The notes under the pieces were generated by a model that had not been told where the DNA came from, did not search any database, and saw nothing but the letters and a program-made list of their open reading frames with translations. Made by a program: the position numbers and the translations under genes. Positions 7,191 through 14,930 of a DNA stretch of 34,234 bases are shown in pieces. How positions within the stretch are numbered: the first letter of the stretch is position 1; each line of letters opens with the position of its first letter. The stretch comes from JBLHOS01 sp047623825 (lineage in GTDB: Bacteria > Pseudomonadota > Alphaproteobacteria > Rhodobacterales > Rhodobacteraceae), in the NCBI GenBank assembly GCA_047623825.1, contig JBLHOS010000025.1, forward strand, positions 1-34,234, in the 5' to 3' direction.

Positions 7191-7778
7191 TTAACCCCGG
7201 CCGAACCCGCCCGCATCGACGGGATCAGAATCGGACAGACCAGAGCGCGTGACCCGGCGTGGGCCGCGCCCGCTGCCGCCTGGATCAGCGTTGCCGCCAG
7301 AATCGGCGTCAGTATATTGTTGCCCATTGCCACCCGGATCAGCCATAGAGCCAGAGTTGCTGTCGGATACGCCAGAAGTCCCGCGGGCTGGAGCGCCACG
7401 GCCATTGCCGACTGGATCTGTTGGGTTGCTGTCGGTGATGCCGGTATTGCCCCCACCAAAGCGACCATTGCCCACTGCGTCTGTTGGGTTGCTGTCAGTT
7501 AAGCCGGACGTAGTACGACCCGCGCTTCCGCGACCATTGCCGACCGGGTCAGTAGGATTGCTGTCGGTGATGCCGCTTGTCCGCGGATTGGAAACGACCG
7601 TTGTCGGCACCTCAACTACGCACCCAGCCAGTGCTGTGGTGGCAAGACCAAGACCACCTGCGCCAAATCCACGCAAGAGCCTCCGTCGGTTCAGGCCAGT
7701 CTGTGTGGAAATATCACTATCTATTAGCGTAATTGTTTGTTTCTTGGATGTCTCATCATTGTTGGAGCTATCGCTCAT
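7191..7778 (-). CDS. Probable Tat lipoprotein with six TDSN-type repeats
   Basis: The 195-residue product is related to the protein at 5874-6530 but differs in two ways. Its signal is NRRRLLRGFGAGGLGLATTA followed by LAGC (50-53), a lipobox, so it is probably a Tat-exported lipoprotein anchored through Cys53. Its repeats are of two lengths: a short form, ITDSNPTDPVGNGRG, that lacks three residues of the loop, and a long form such as YTDADSGGNADPGGSGRG. Six units are seen in total. The leader contains TLIDSDIST, matching the LTDxDIxT motif of its relatives. Start 7778 has AAGGGG about seven bases upstream, and a terminator follows the stop. Function unknown; an acidic, possibly metal-binding envelope protein is the most that the sequence suggests. 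Confidence 0.75.
   Translation of the reverse strand: MSDSSNNDETSKKQTITLIDSDISTQTGLNRRRLLRGFGAGGLGLATTALAGCVVEVPTTVVSNPRTSGITDSNPTDPVGNGRGSAGRTTSGLTDSNPTDAVGNGRFGGGNTGITDSNPTDPVGNGRGAPARGTSGVSDSNSGSMADPGGNGQQYTDADSGGNADPGGSGRGPRRVTRSGLSDSDPVDAGGFGRG
7194..7571 (-). repeat. Six imperfect tandem repeats inside the Tat-lipoprotein gene
   Basis: Units have the core (I/L/V)(T/S)DSN followed either by PTDPVGNGRG or by the longer SGxxADPxGxG. The first three units are the short form and very alike, which suggests recent local duplication; the last three are more diverged. Confidence 0.75.
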
Positions 7779-7870
7779 AGTTGTCCCCTTATATTAGTCG
7801 ACGTCCCTGAAAGGGTTTCCCAGACCAGGCGTTCGATTTCTAAAACATCATTACTGTAATAATTACATTA

Positions 7871-7900
7871 ACTCTACTAGAAAACTTTCATATAGGTCAA
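7871..7900 (-). promoter_or_regulatory. Candidate promoter for the Tat-lipoprotein gene
   Basis: On the minus strand TTGACC (7900-7895) is followed after 18 bases by TAGAGT (7876-7871), about 93 bases before ATG 7778. The surrounding stretch 7779-8081 is AT-rich and holds no gene that I can support. Confidence 0.35.
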
Positions 7901-8081
7901 CCTTAGACAGATTCTAAACAGAAATCCATTCTCAGTACATGATTCGCCAAAGAATTTTGTCGGACGTCAAAAAACGGGTAACTTGAATCCGCGTGAATCC
8001 CCTGTAGAATAACGGGTATCCGCATTTCGCACCGCGAGTTTAGACAGTGCAAACCGAACCGAAATGTCCGGCCGGTAGCTG

Positions 8082-8252
8082 TCAGTCGTGCTCGTGTGTT
8101 TGCTCCTTGGCCTGTGGTGCCGTGTCGTGCTCATTGCCAGCAGGGGCGGTATCAGCGTCGTTATCATCATGACCACCGAGTTTCGCGCCACGGCGTTTAG
8201 TTGAGATCTGATCGTCGCTGAGTGTTTTTGTTTTATCGTCTGATTTGGTCAT
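8082..8252 (-). CDS. 56-residue acidic protein sharing the N-terminal motif of the repeat family
   Basis: A 56-codon ORF starts at ATG 8252 with GGAG seven bases upstream. The product begins MTKSDDKTKTLSDDQISTKR and continues RRGAKLGGHDDNDADTAP. Thirteen of 56 residues are Asp or Glu, and there are four His. LSDDQIST at residue 11 lines up with SLTDQDIKT, TLIDSDIST and ALTDHDITT in the repeat proteins next door, and RRGAKLGG falls where they have the twin-arginine signal. It has no hydrophobic core, so it should stay in the cytoplasm. It is the first of five same-strand members of the group and is divergent from trkH. Function unknown. Confidence 0.6.
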   Translation of the reverse strand: MTKSDDKTKTLSDDQISTKRRGAKLGGHDDNDADTAPAGNEHDTAPQAKEQTHEHD

Positions 8253-8426
8253 AACGCGTCTCCGAAATGGTTTTGGATCTTGGCAATGTCGCTGTAATTA
8301 ACCTATGCCTAGCCGAATTTTGTACAGTTTAAATCCCCTAATGCGCTCGTCAGCTGCCTCAGAGACTGCCAGAGCTCGTGCCGGTCTGCGCTTGACACTT
8401 CGCAGCCTCCACGCCAACGCTGCGTC

Positions 8427-9875
8427 ATGTTTGACCTACGTCCTGTTGGATATGTAATCGGCCTTCTCGTATCCGTTTTGGGGGCTACTATGCTGATCCC
8501 CATGGCGTTGGATTGGTATGTGGGTAACGGCCATTGGTTTGCCTTTGCCCAAAGTGGGTTGATCACCTTTTTGCTTGGCGCGCTGGTGACATTGGCCAGT
8601 GCCAATTCCAAGCGATCGGGCCTGTCGATCCAACAAACATTTCTGCTGACCACGGGCGTATGGCTGATGCTGCCGGTCTTTGGTGCCTTGCCCTTTGTTT
8701 TTGGTGCAACTGAGGCGCGGTATGTCGATGCGTTCTTTGAGGCGATGTCGGGCCTGACCACCACCGGCTCAACGGTTTTTGAGGGGCTAGAGGACCTGCC
8801 GCAGGGTCTGCTGCTTTGGCGTGGATTGCTGCAGTGGTTCGGTGGCATTGGTATCATTGTTGTGGCTATGGTTTTCATGCCAGAGCTGCGGATCGGGGGG
8901 ATGCAGATCTTCCGCTCTGAAGGGTTTGATACGTTTGGGAAAATCTTGCCGCGCGCGACAGAGATCGCCAGCCGGATTTCCGTCATCTACCTGACGCTGA
9001 CCGCCGTTTGTGCGCTGTCTTATGTTGTTCTGGGGATGGATGGATTTGACGCGGTGGTGCATGCCATGACGACGGTCGCTACTGGCGGTTTTGCCAACTA
9101 TGACACTTCATTCGCGGTGTTCCCGCCGGGTGTGGAATATGCAGCGGCGCTGTTCATGATCCTCGCAGCACTGCCATTCGTGCGCTACGTGCAGCTCTTG
9201 GCGGGTACCGCCAAGCCCTTGTTGTATGATACGCAGATTCGCGCCTTTCTGGTGACATTGCTAATCTTGTCGGTGGTCTTGGCGCTGTACCTGTCGGTGT
9301 CGCAATCTCAGGCGTCTGAGCAAAGTTTGCGCAAAGCGCTGTTCAATTCTGTCTCGATCCTGACAGGTACCGGCTATTCCAGTGCTGATTACATGAAATG
9401 GGGCCCGTTCGCGGTTGTCTTGTTTTTCTTTGCAGGGTTGGTCGGGGGCTGCGCCGGGTCAACGTCATGCTCGATCAAGGTGTTTCGCTACCAGCTTTTG
9501 ATGGCCTCTGTTTCAGCACAGGTGCGCAAACTGCATTCGCCAAGCGGCATCTTTCAGCCGCGCTATGAAGGGCGGCCTGTCGCCGAGGACATCCTTTCGT
9601 CGGTCATGGCTTTCTTTGTGTTGTTCTTCGTGACCTTGGGCGCCATCGCCATTCTTTTGGGGCTGACTGGGTTGGACTTTATCACGTCTGTCTCGGGGGC
9701 AGCGGCGGCATTGGCTAATGTCGGCCCCGGACTGGGGCCGCAGATCGGGCCCGCAGGTACGTTTGCGGGCCTCAATGATACGGCCAAATGGATCCTGTCG
9801 GCTGCGATGCTGATCGGCCGGTTGGAACTGATGGCGGTCTTTGTGCTGTTCACCAGCCAGTTCTGGCGCGCCTAG
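8427..9875 (+). CDS. trkH: TrkH-family potassium uptake membrane protein
   Basis: The 482-residue protein is highly hydrophobic with about ten to twelve membrane segments. The four selectivity-filter loops typical of TrkH/KtrB can be seen: TTTGST (111-116), TVATGGFA (217-224), TGTGYSS (313-319) and NVGPGLG (431-437). LQWFGGIGIIV follows the first pore loop as in TrkH. The protein takes up K+ and normally works with the cytoplasmic NAD-binding regulator TrkA, which is not encoded in this window. No clear Shine-Dalgarno sequence is seen before ATG 8427, but the N-terminus DLRPVGYVIG matches the family start. Its stop overlaps the stop of the minus-strand aminotransferase gene by four bases (9872-9875). 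Confidence 0.93.
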   Translation: MFDLRPVGYVIGLLVSVLGATMLIPMALDWYVGNGHWFAFAQSGLITFLLGALVTLASANSKRSGLSIQQTFLLTTGVWLMLPVFGALPFVFGATEARYVDAFFEAMSGLTTTGSTVFEGLEDLPQGLLLWRGLLQWFGGIGIIVVAMVFMPELRIGGMQIFRSEGFDTFGKILPRATEIASRISVIYLTLTAVCALSYVVLGMDGFDAVVHAMTTVATGGFANYDTSFAVFPPGVEYAAALFMILAALPFVRYVQLLAGTAKPLLYDTQIRAFLVTLLILSVVLALYLSVSQSQASEQSLRKALFNSVSILTGTGYSSADYMKWGPFAVVLFFFAGLVGGCAGSTSCSIKVFRYQLLMASVSAQVRKLHSPSGIFQPRYEGRPVAEDILSSVMAFFVLFFVTLGAIAILLGLTGLDFITSVSGAAAALANVGPGLGPQIGPAGTFAGLNDTAKWILSAAMLIGRLELMAVFVLFTSQFWRA

Positions 9876-11002
9876 CTAAGGACCTTATTGAGGACCTGCT
9901 GCAATGATGCGATCGTGCGCTCAGCATTATAAAGCTTATCCAGCCCGAATAGCCCCAGACGGAACGTCGAAAAGCCCTGCGGCTCATCGCATTGCAGCGG
10001 TACACCGGCGGCGATCTGCATGCCTTCACTCGCGAATTTTGAACCGTTCTGGATACCCGGATCATCGGTATAGCTGACCACGACGCCCGGCGCGCCGAAT
10101 CCGTCTGCCGCAACTGAGTTGATGCCTCGCTCATGTAACAATGCACGTACCGAATTGCCCAGATGCCATTGTGCGGTCTTCAATTTCTCAAAGCCATGGG
10201 TCTGCGTTTCCAGCATCGTGTCGCGGAAATCGCGCAAGGCATCCGTTGGCATAGTCGCGTGATAGGCATGACCGCCATTCTCATAGGCCTGCATGATCTG
10301 GTACCATTTCTTCAGATCTACCGCAAAGCTGTTTGAGGTGGTCTCAGCCAACCGCGTCACGGCCAGATCTGACATCATCACAAGTCCCGCACAAGGCGAT
10401 GCGGACCAGCCTTTTTGTGGTGCAGAGATCAAGACATCGACGCCAGTGGCCTTCATATCAACCCAGACACAACCTGACGCGATACAGTCCAAAACCATCA
10501 GCGCGCCGACTTCATGTGCAGCACTTGCCAATGCGGTAATGTAGTCGTCGGGCAGGATCACACCTGCTGAGGTTTCCACATGTGGGGCAAAAACTACATC
10601 AGGTTTGGTTGCGCGGATCTTGGCTGTGACCTCATCAATCGGGGCAGGGCTGAACGGGGCGGTCGGGCTATTGGTTGTCTGGCGTGCCTTTAAAACGGTT
10701 GTCTCTGAGGTAAATTTGCCAGCGTCGAAAATTTGGCTCCACCGGTAGGAGAACCAGCCATTGCGAACGACCAGCGCATGGGCGTCGGCACCAAACTGGC
10801 GGGCCACAGCCTCCATCGCAAAGGTGCCACCGCCCGGAATGATCGCAATCGCGTCGGCGTTGTACACCTGTTTCAACATGCCTGAGATATCGGTCATCAC
10901 ACCGCGAAAGCTGCTGCTCATATGGTTAAGCGATCGGTCCGTGAAAACGACGGAATATTCCAACAGACCGTCCGGATCGACGGTATCTAGCAACGCATTC
11001 AT
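9872..11002 (-). CDS. Class V PLP-dependent aminotransferase
   Basis: The 376-residue product has the fold-type I pattern of the alanine-glyoxylate/serine-pyruvate aminotransferase group: IIPGGGTFAMEAVARQF (54-70), a PLP-binding aspartate in VLDCIAS (D172) and the Schiff-base lysine K197 in SAPQKGWS. The start at 11002 is fixed by GGAGGAG six bases upstream; a longer frame is open upstream but adds an unlikely extension. It lies 120 bases downstream of two Lrp/AsnC regulator genes on the same strand, so its substrate is probably an amino acid under their control. That is inference; alanine, serine or another donor cannot be told apart by eye. Confidence 0.85.
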   Translation of the reverse strand: MNALLDTVDPDGLLEYSVVFTDRSLNHMSSSFRGVMTDISGMLKQVYNADAIAIIPGGGTFAMEAVARQFGADAHALVVRNGWFSYRWSQIFDAGKFTSETTVLKARQTTNSPTAPFSPAPIDEVTAKIRATKPDVVFAPHVETSAGVILPDDYITALASAAHEVGALMVLDCIASGCVWVDMKATGVDVLISAPQKGWSASPCAGLVMMSDLAVTRLAETTSNSFAVDLKKWYQIMQAYENGGHAYHATMPTDALRDFRDTMLETQTHGFEKLKTAQWHLGNSVRALLHERGINSVAADGFGAPGVVVSYTDDPGIQNGSKFASEGMQIAAGVPLQCDEPQGFSTFRLGLFGLDKLYNAERTIASLQQVLNKVLS

Positions 11003-11020
11003 GGTGATCTCCTCCGAAGT

Positions 11021-11032
11021 CGCCTTAAGGCG
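11021..11032. promoter_or_regulatory. Twelve-base perfect palindrome before the aminotransferase
   Basis: CGCCTTAAGGCG lies directly upstream of the aminotransferase ribosome binding site. It could be a regulator half-site or a small hairpin affecting translation. Only the symmetry is observed. Confidence 0.25.
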
Positions 11033-11122
11033 TAGCGGCGCATCACGGCTGTGGCAAAGTCTATCTTCGTACACAGCCACTGATTTTTTGATTATGCCGC
11101 GCAGATCGGAAACCTGCGCCCC

Positions 11123-11581
11123 TTATCCAAGGGGGCCGGGGCGGCGCTCCTCACTTAGCAACACGTTGGCCTCGACGTCACCGACGCCGGGCAGGGTCAT
11201 GATACGGCGGCGTAGCACACGCTCAAAATCGCTGATATCACGCGCTACGACGCGCAGGCGATAGTCATAGACGCCCAGAATATGCTCGACGCTCTGCACC
11301 TCGGGAATGGCGGATACGGCGCGTTCGAAATCGTCCAGGCTGACGCGCCCCTTAGTGGCCAACTTGACCCCCAGAAAAACCGCGACGCCAAAGCCCAGAC
11401 GTTCGCGGTCCAGATCCAGCCGCTGGCCCTTAATAACGCCGGTATCGTGCAAACGCTTGACCCTGCGCCAAGTTGCAGGCTGCGATAGGCCCAGCTTGCG
11501 GCCCAGCGCGCTGGCGCTTTGGGTGGCGTCTTGCACCAGCTCTCGCAGGATGCGGCGGTCCGTCTCGTCCAGCTGGATCAT
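11123..11581 (-). CDS. Lrp/AsnC-family transcriptional regulator (downstream copy)
   Basis: The 152-residue protein starts with the Lrp pattern LDETDRRILRELVQDA, followed by the helix-turn-helix with LSQPATWRRVKRLHDTGVI (about 33-51) and a C-terminal RAM domain containing VQSVEHILGVYDYRLRVVA and a terminal LPGVGDVEANVLL. Such proteins bind DNA as dimers or octamers and sense amino acids through the RAM domain. The ATG overlaps the stop of the upstream Lrp gene by four bases, so the two are translationally coupled. The aminotransferase gene downstream is the likely target. The two copies share domain layout but are clearly diverged, so they may form a heteromeric regulator. Confidence 0.92.
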   Translation of the reverse strand: MIQLDETDRRILRELVQDATQSASALGRKLGLSQPATWRRVKRLHDTGVIKGQRLDLDRERLGFGVAVFLGVKLATKGRVSLDDFERAVSAIPEVQSVEHILGVYDYRLRVVARDISDFERVLRRRIMTLPGVGDVEANVLLSEERRPGPLG

Positions 11582-12033
11582 ATCGGCAACCCCTCGTCCG
11601 ACTTGATCCGCGCCATGTGCATCAGCGCCTCAATATCGGTGATATGTGGCAGGCGCAGGATCGCAGTGCGATAGATGTGCTGGTAATGCGCCATGTCGCG
11701 CGCGATCACGTAAAGGCGCAAATCGACCCGGCCAAGGAAGGTTTGGATTTCGATCACCTCAGGCACTTCGCGGGCGGCAGCGGTGAATTCGTCAAAGGCG
11801 CGCGGCTGCGTTTTGTCCAGTTGCGCGCGCAAGCTGACCTCGACCTCATAGCCTAACACCTGCCAGTCGATCACAGCGCGGTTGCCTAGGATCACGCCTT
11901 GCGCCTGCATCCGCTCCAGCCGCCGTGCGCAAGTAGCGGGGGCTACGCCCGCGCGGTCGGCCAACTCGGAAGGGCTTAGCTGCGGGGCAAGCTGGTAGTG
12001 GCGCAAGAGGCGCCTATCGGTGTCATCCAGCAT
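11578..12033 (-). CDS. Lrp/AsnC-family transcriptional regulator (upstream copy)
   Basis: The 151-residue protein begins MLDDTDRRLLRHYQLAPQLS. It has the helix-turn-helix segment GVAPATCARRLERMQAQGVI (about 29-48) and a RAM domain with VPEVIEIQTFLGRVDLRLYV and LPHITDIEALMHM. ATG 12033 is chosen because Lrp proteins begin just before the LDxxDRxLL motif; a longer in-frame extension upstream has no family resemblance. The ribosome binding site is weak (GAGAA). The gene overlaps the second Lrp gene by four bases. The 259-base region before it, shared with the divergent Hint-domain gene, is AT-rich near 12180-12240 and probably contains both promoters. Confidence 0.9.
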   Translation of the reverse strand: MLDDTDRRLLRHYQLAPQLSPSELADRAGVAPATCARRLERMQAQGVILGNRAVIDWQVLGYEVEVSLRAQLDKTQPRAFDEFTAAAREVPEVIEIQTFLGRVDLRLYVIARDMAHYQHIYRTAILRLPHITDIEALMHMARIKSDEGLPI

Positions 12034-12292
12034 GATTTTCTCGCAATATGGGCCAATGGCGCATGGATATGTCGCAACTGGGGCGCGCCGAGTCAACTTT
12101 GACGGTGGCCAGGTGGCTCGGCATACAGCCGCCTGACCAGCGTTCCGTGGTGCACGGCGCCTTGCGCAGAACGAAAAATGCATTTAAGTTGCTGTTATAA
12201 AAAGAAAATAAACCTACTTTAATATCTTAAGAAAAAATGCACTTGGCAAACCGATAACAAGATCGGTAGCAGGCGCGAACAGGCAAACGTAA

Positions 12293-13480
12293 ATGAGCGA
12301 ACGCACGATACATATCTTTGCCGAGGAAAGCGTGGTCGTCTTCAAGGCGAACGGTGACCTGACCCAAAACGACGTCATCGTCGCAGCGCTGAATGGTGAT
12401 GCGTTCAGCTGGGAAAATCCGGGCGACGTCAAGTTGACATTTGGCAGCCCCGACACGTTCATCAGCTTTAACGATGCGGACGGCTACTTGACCGACGATC
12501 CCTTCTCGGGCAACGGCAGTAGTGTTATAGATCAGCAGCTGACGCAAGAAGTCACCATCGGCACCACCACATATTCGCCCAGCGACGAGACGCTGCGCTG
12601 GAAGAATGCCGTCAACGTCGAGAACGAGTATGAAGTCACTCTCTACGATGACTCGGGTACGGCCTACCGCATGGTCGGCGTATCGATCACCGAAGCACAC
12701 GTGACCACAGTCGTCGGCGTCTCGTTCGACGGGCCAGCGCCTGCGCCAAACACGACGCTGACCTACATACAGGGCGTTTCCAGTTATTCACAGACCGGCC
12801 AAAGTGTCGTCATCTCCGACGATGCGATATGTTTTCTCGCCGGGACGCTGATCGACACACCCAGCGGTCCCCGCCGGATAGAGGATTTGGCCATTGGCGA
12901 CACAGTAACGACGCTGGACAGCGGCCCGCAAACAATCCGCTGGATCGGGCGCAATACCGTGTCTGGGCTGGGCGTGTTGGCGCCGATCCGGATTGCCGCT
13001 GGGGCATTAGGCAATGACCGCGATTTACTGGTGTCGCCCAATCATCGCATCCTCCTACGCTCTGATGAGGCGGCCATGTGCTTTGGGCATTGCGAAATGT
13101 TGGCGTCTGCAAAATCTCTGGTCGAGGGCATGGCGATCCGGATCCAGCCGATGCGCCGCGCCACGTATCTGCACCTGCTCTTGGACCGGCACGAGATGGT
13201 TTTTGCAGAGGGAATCGCGTCGGAGACATTATTGGCCGGGGCGATCACATATACAATCCTTGGTCCCGATGTGGTTGCCGATTTGCACGCCTCGGTGCCT
13301 TGGATCGCGAATGCGACGCAGCAAATGAACCGGCCCGAGATGACGAACAAAGAGGCACGCCTGCTTGCTGGCTGCCATAGCTATACCGGCGTTGCGCGCG
13401 GCGAGCAGGCCAGCATCTCCGGCGCGCCGGGTGGTTATTCGGGTACTACACCTTATAACGACTATCATAGAGATGCATGA
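12293..13480 (+). CDS. Hint-domain (hedgehog/intein-type) protein
   Basis: The 395-residue product has an acidic N-terminal part (1-175) without a recognised fold, then a Hint module starting at C180 in CFLAGTLIDTPSGPRRIEDL. VGDTV-like IGDTVTTLD follows, and the VSPNHRILL motif has H251. Hint_2-type modules of this kind are widespread in Rhodobacteraceae exported or Ca-binding-repeat proteins and are thought to self-cleave at the cysteine. The C-terminal 90 residues (about 306-395) include Gly/Tyr-rich sequence ending in YNDYHRDA. There is no N-terminal signal peptide, so a type I route is possible but no RTX nonapeptides are seen. The ribosome binding site is weak. It stands between the lrp pair and ilvC. 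Confidence 0.8.
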   Translation: MSERTIHIFAEESVVVFKANGDLTQNDVIVAALNGDAFSWENPGDVKLTFGSPDTFISFNDADGYLTDDPFSGNGSSVIDQQLTQEVTIGTTTYSPSDETLRWKNAVNVENEYEVTLYDDSGTAYRMVGVSITEAHVTTVVGVSFDGPAPAPNTTLTYIQGVSSYSQTGQSVVISDDAICFLAGTLIDTPSGPRRIEDLAIGDTVTTLDSGPQTIRWIGRNTVSGLGVLAPIRIAAGALGNDRDLLVSPNHRILLRSDEAAMCFGHCEMLASAKSLVEGMAIRIQPMRRATYLHLLLDRHEMVFAEGIASETLLAGAITYTILGPDVVADLHASVPWIANATQQMNRPEMTNKEARLLAGCHSYTGVARGEQASISGAPGGYSGTTPYNDYHRDA

Positions 13481-13610
13481 ATTCACCACTAATTTGCTTT
13501 GATGTGAATGATTTTCTCGATCAGTCGAAAAATATCTTGCATAATGCACCAAAAACCCATGCAAATTCGCTATTATTCATCTCAGGATACACCTGCAAAA
13601 GGATAAAACC

Positions 13611-14633
13611 ATGCGCGTTTACTATGATCGCGATTGCGACATCAACCTGATCAAAGATAAGAAAGTCGCCATTCTGGGCTATGGCTCACAAGGCCACGCC
13701 CACGCGCTGAACCTGCGCGATAGTGGTGCCAAGAACCTTGTCGTGGCGCTGCGCGAAGGCTCTGCCTCTGCTGCCAAGGCCCAAGGCGAAGGCCTAACCG
13801 TTATGGGCATCGCTGAGGCCGCCGCATGGTGTGACGTCATCATGTTCACTATGCCCGATGAGTTGCAGGCCGAAACCTACAAGAAATACGTGCATGATAA
13901 TATCAAGCCGGGCTCTGCGATTGCGTTTGCCCACGGCTTGAACGTGCATTTTGGTCTGATTAGCCCCAAAGCTGGCATCGACGTCATCATGATGGCGCCA
14001 AAAGGCCCCGGCCACACCGTTCGCGGCGAATATGTCAAAGGCGGCGGCGTGCCTTGCCTTGTTGCTATCGATAATGACGCGTCCGGCAAAGCATTGGAAA
14101 TAGGCCTGTCGTATTGCTCCGCCATCGGTGGCGGTCGTTCCGGCATCATTGAGACCAATTTCCGCGAGGAATGCGAAACGGACCTATTTGGTGAGCAGGC
14201 AGTTCTGTGTGGCGGCTTGGTTGAGCTGATCCGCATGGGCTTTGAGACGCTGGTAGAGGCCGGTTACGCACCTGAAATGGCGTATTTTGAGTGCTTGCAC
14301 GAAGTGAAGCTGATCGTGGACCTGATCTATGAAGGCGGTATCGCCAACATGAACTACTCGATCTCCAACACAGCCGAATACGGCGAATATGTCAGTGGTC
14401 CCCGGATCTTGCCATATGAGGAGACCAAAGCGAAAATGAAGGCAGTCCTGACAGACATCCAGAACGGTAAATTCGTTCGCGACTTCATGTTGGAAAACGC
14501 CGTCGGTCAGCCGTCGTTCCGGGCGACCCGTCGCATCAATGATGAGCATCAGATTGAGCAGGTCGGCCAAAAGCTGCGTGAGATGATGCCATGGATCTCA
14601 GCTGGAAAAATGGTCGACCGGGCCAAGAACTAA
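13611..14633 (+). CDS. ilvC: Ketol-acid reductoisomerase
   Basis: The 340-residue class I enzyme shows the NADPH-binding VAILGYGSQGHAHALNLRDS (29-48), PKGPGHTVRGEY and the metal/substrate region ETDLFGEQAVLCGG followed by EVKLIVDLIYEGG. It converts acetolactate or 2-aceto-2-hydroxybutyrate to the dihydroxy acids in valine, leucine and isoleucine synthesis. AAAGGA lies seven bases before ATG 13611. The length is normal. It stands alone with its own terminator. The tandem lrp genes 1.6 kb upstream on the other strand are plausible regulators, since Lrp proteins often control branched-chain amino acid genes; this is inference. Confidence 0.97.
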   Translation: MRVYYDRDCDINLIKDKKVAILGYGSQGHAHALNLRDSGAKNLVVALREGSASAAKAQGEGLTVMGIAEAAAWCDVIMFTMPDELQAETYKKYVHDNIKPGSAIAFAHGLNVHFGLISPKAGIDVIMMAPKGPGHTVRGEYVKGGGVPCLVAIDNDASGKALEIGLSYCSAIGGGRSGIIETNFREECETDLFGEQAVLCGGLVELIRMGFETLVEAGYAPEMAYFECLHEVKLIVDLIYEGGIANMNYSISNTAEYGEYVSGPRILPYEETKAKMKAVLTDIQNGKFVRDFMLENAVGQPSFRATRRINDEHQIEQVGQKLREMMPWISAGKMVDRAKN

Positions 14634-14652
14634 GCACCTTTCGCAAAAACGC

Positions 14653-14683
14653 ATGGCCGCCCCTGTATCGTTGGGGCGGCCAT
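14653..14683. repeat. Perfect 11-base inverted repeat after ilvC
   Basis: ATGGCCGCCCC (14653-14663) and its exact complement (14673-14683) enclose nine bases, 19 bases after the ilvC stop. No T-run follows on the plus strand. On the minus strand it is followed by GCGTTTTTGCG, so it would work best as a terminator for transcription coming from the right. Confidence 0.7.
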
Positions 14684-14702
14684 GGAAAGTCTGGTCCGCA
14701 CG

Positions 14703-14731
14703 ACCCGCAGCGGTCGCGGTGGGTGTTTTTT
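14703..14731 (+). terminator. Intrinsic terminator of ilvC
   Basis: A nine-position stem (14703-14711 with 14716-14724, one mismatch and one G-T pair) with a four-base loop is followed by G and T6 (14726-14731). It is about 70 bases after the ilvC stop. Confidence 0.7.
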
Positions 14732-14930
14732 GGTGCTGTGCGTAAGTGATCCAAGGCTCTCTTCGCCGATAACTTAAGGGTCAAAATTAGTCTGATTGCA
14801 CTGATCCGGCGCTTTACAAAATGCATGGCTGAGATTTAGATGTTATATAAGACTTTACGACACTACCGATTGTTCGGCCCGCAACAAACCGATTGCGATT
14901 GACCTGGGCCCGCAGCCGGGCTCTGTGCAG

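Noticed and set aside
7249..7797. 182-codon plus-strand frame opposite the Tat-lipoprotein gene
   Set aside because: A mirror of the repeat gene with LPTGSVG-like units; the sortase-like look is chance, since the organism is Gram-negative and the minus-strand gene has a proper ribosome binding site, signal and terminator.
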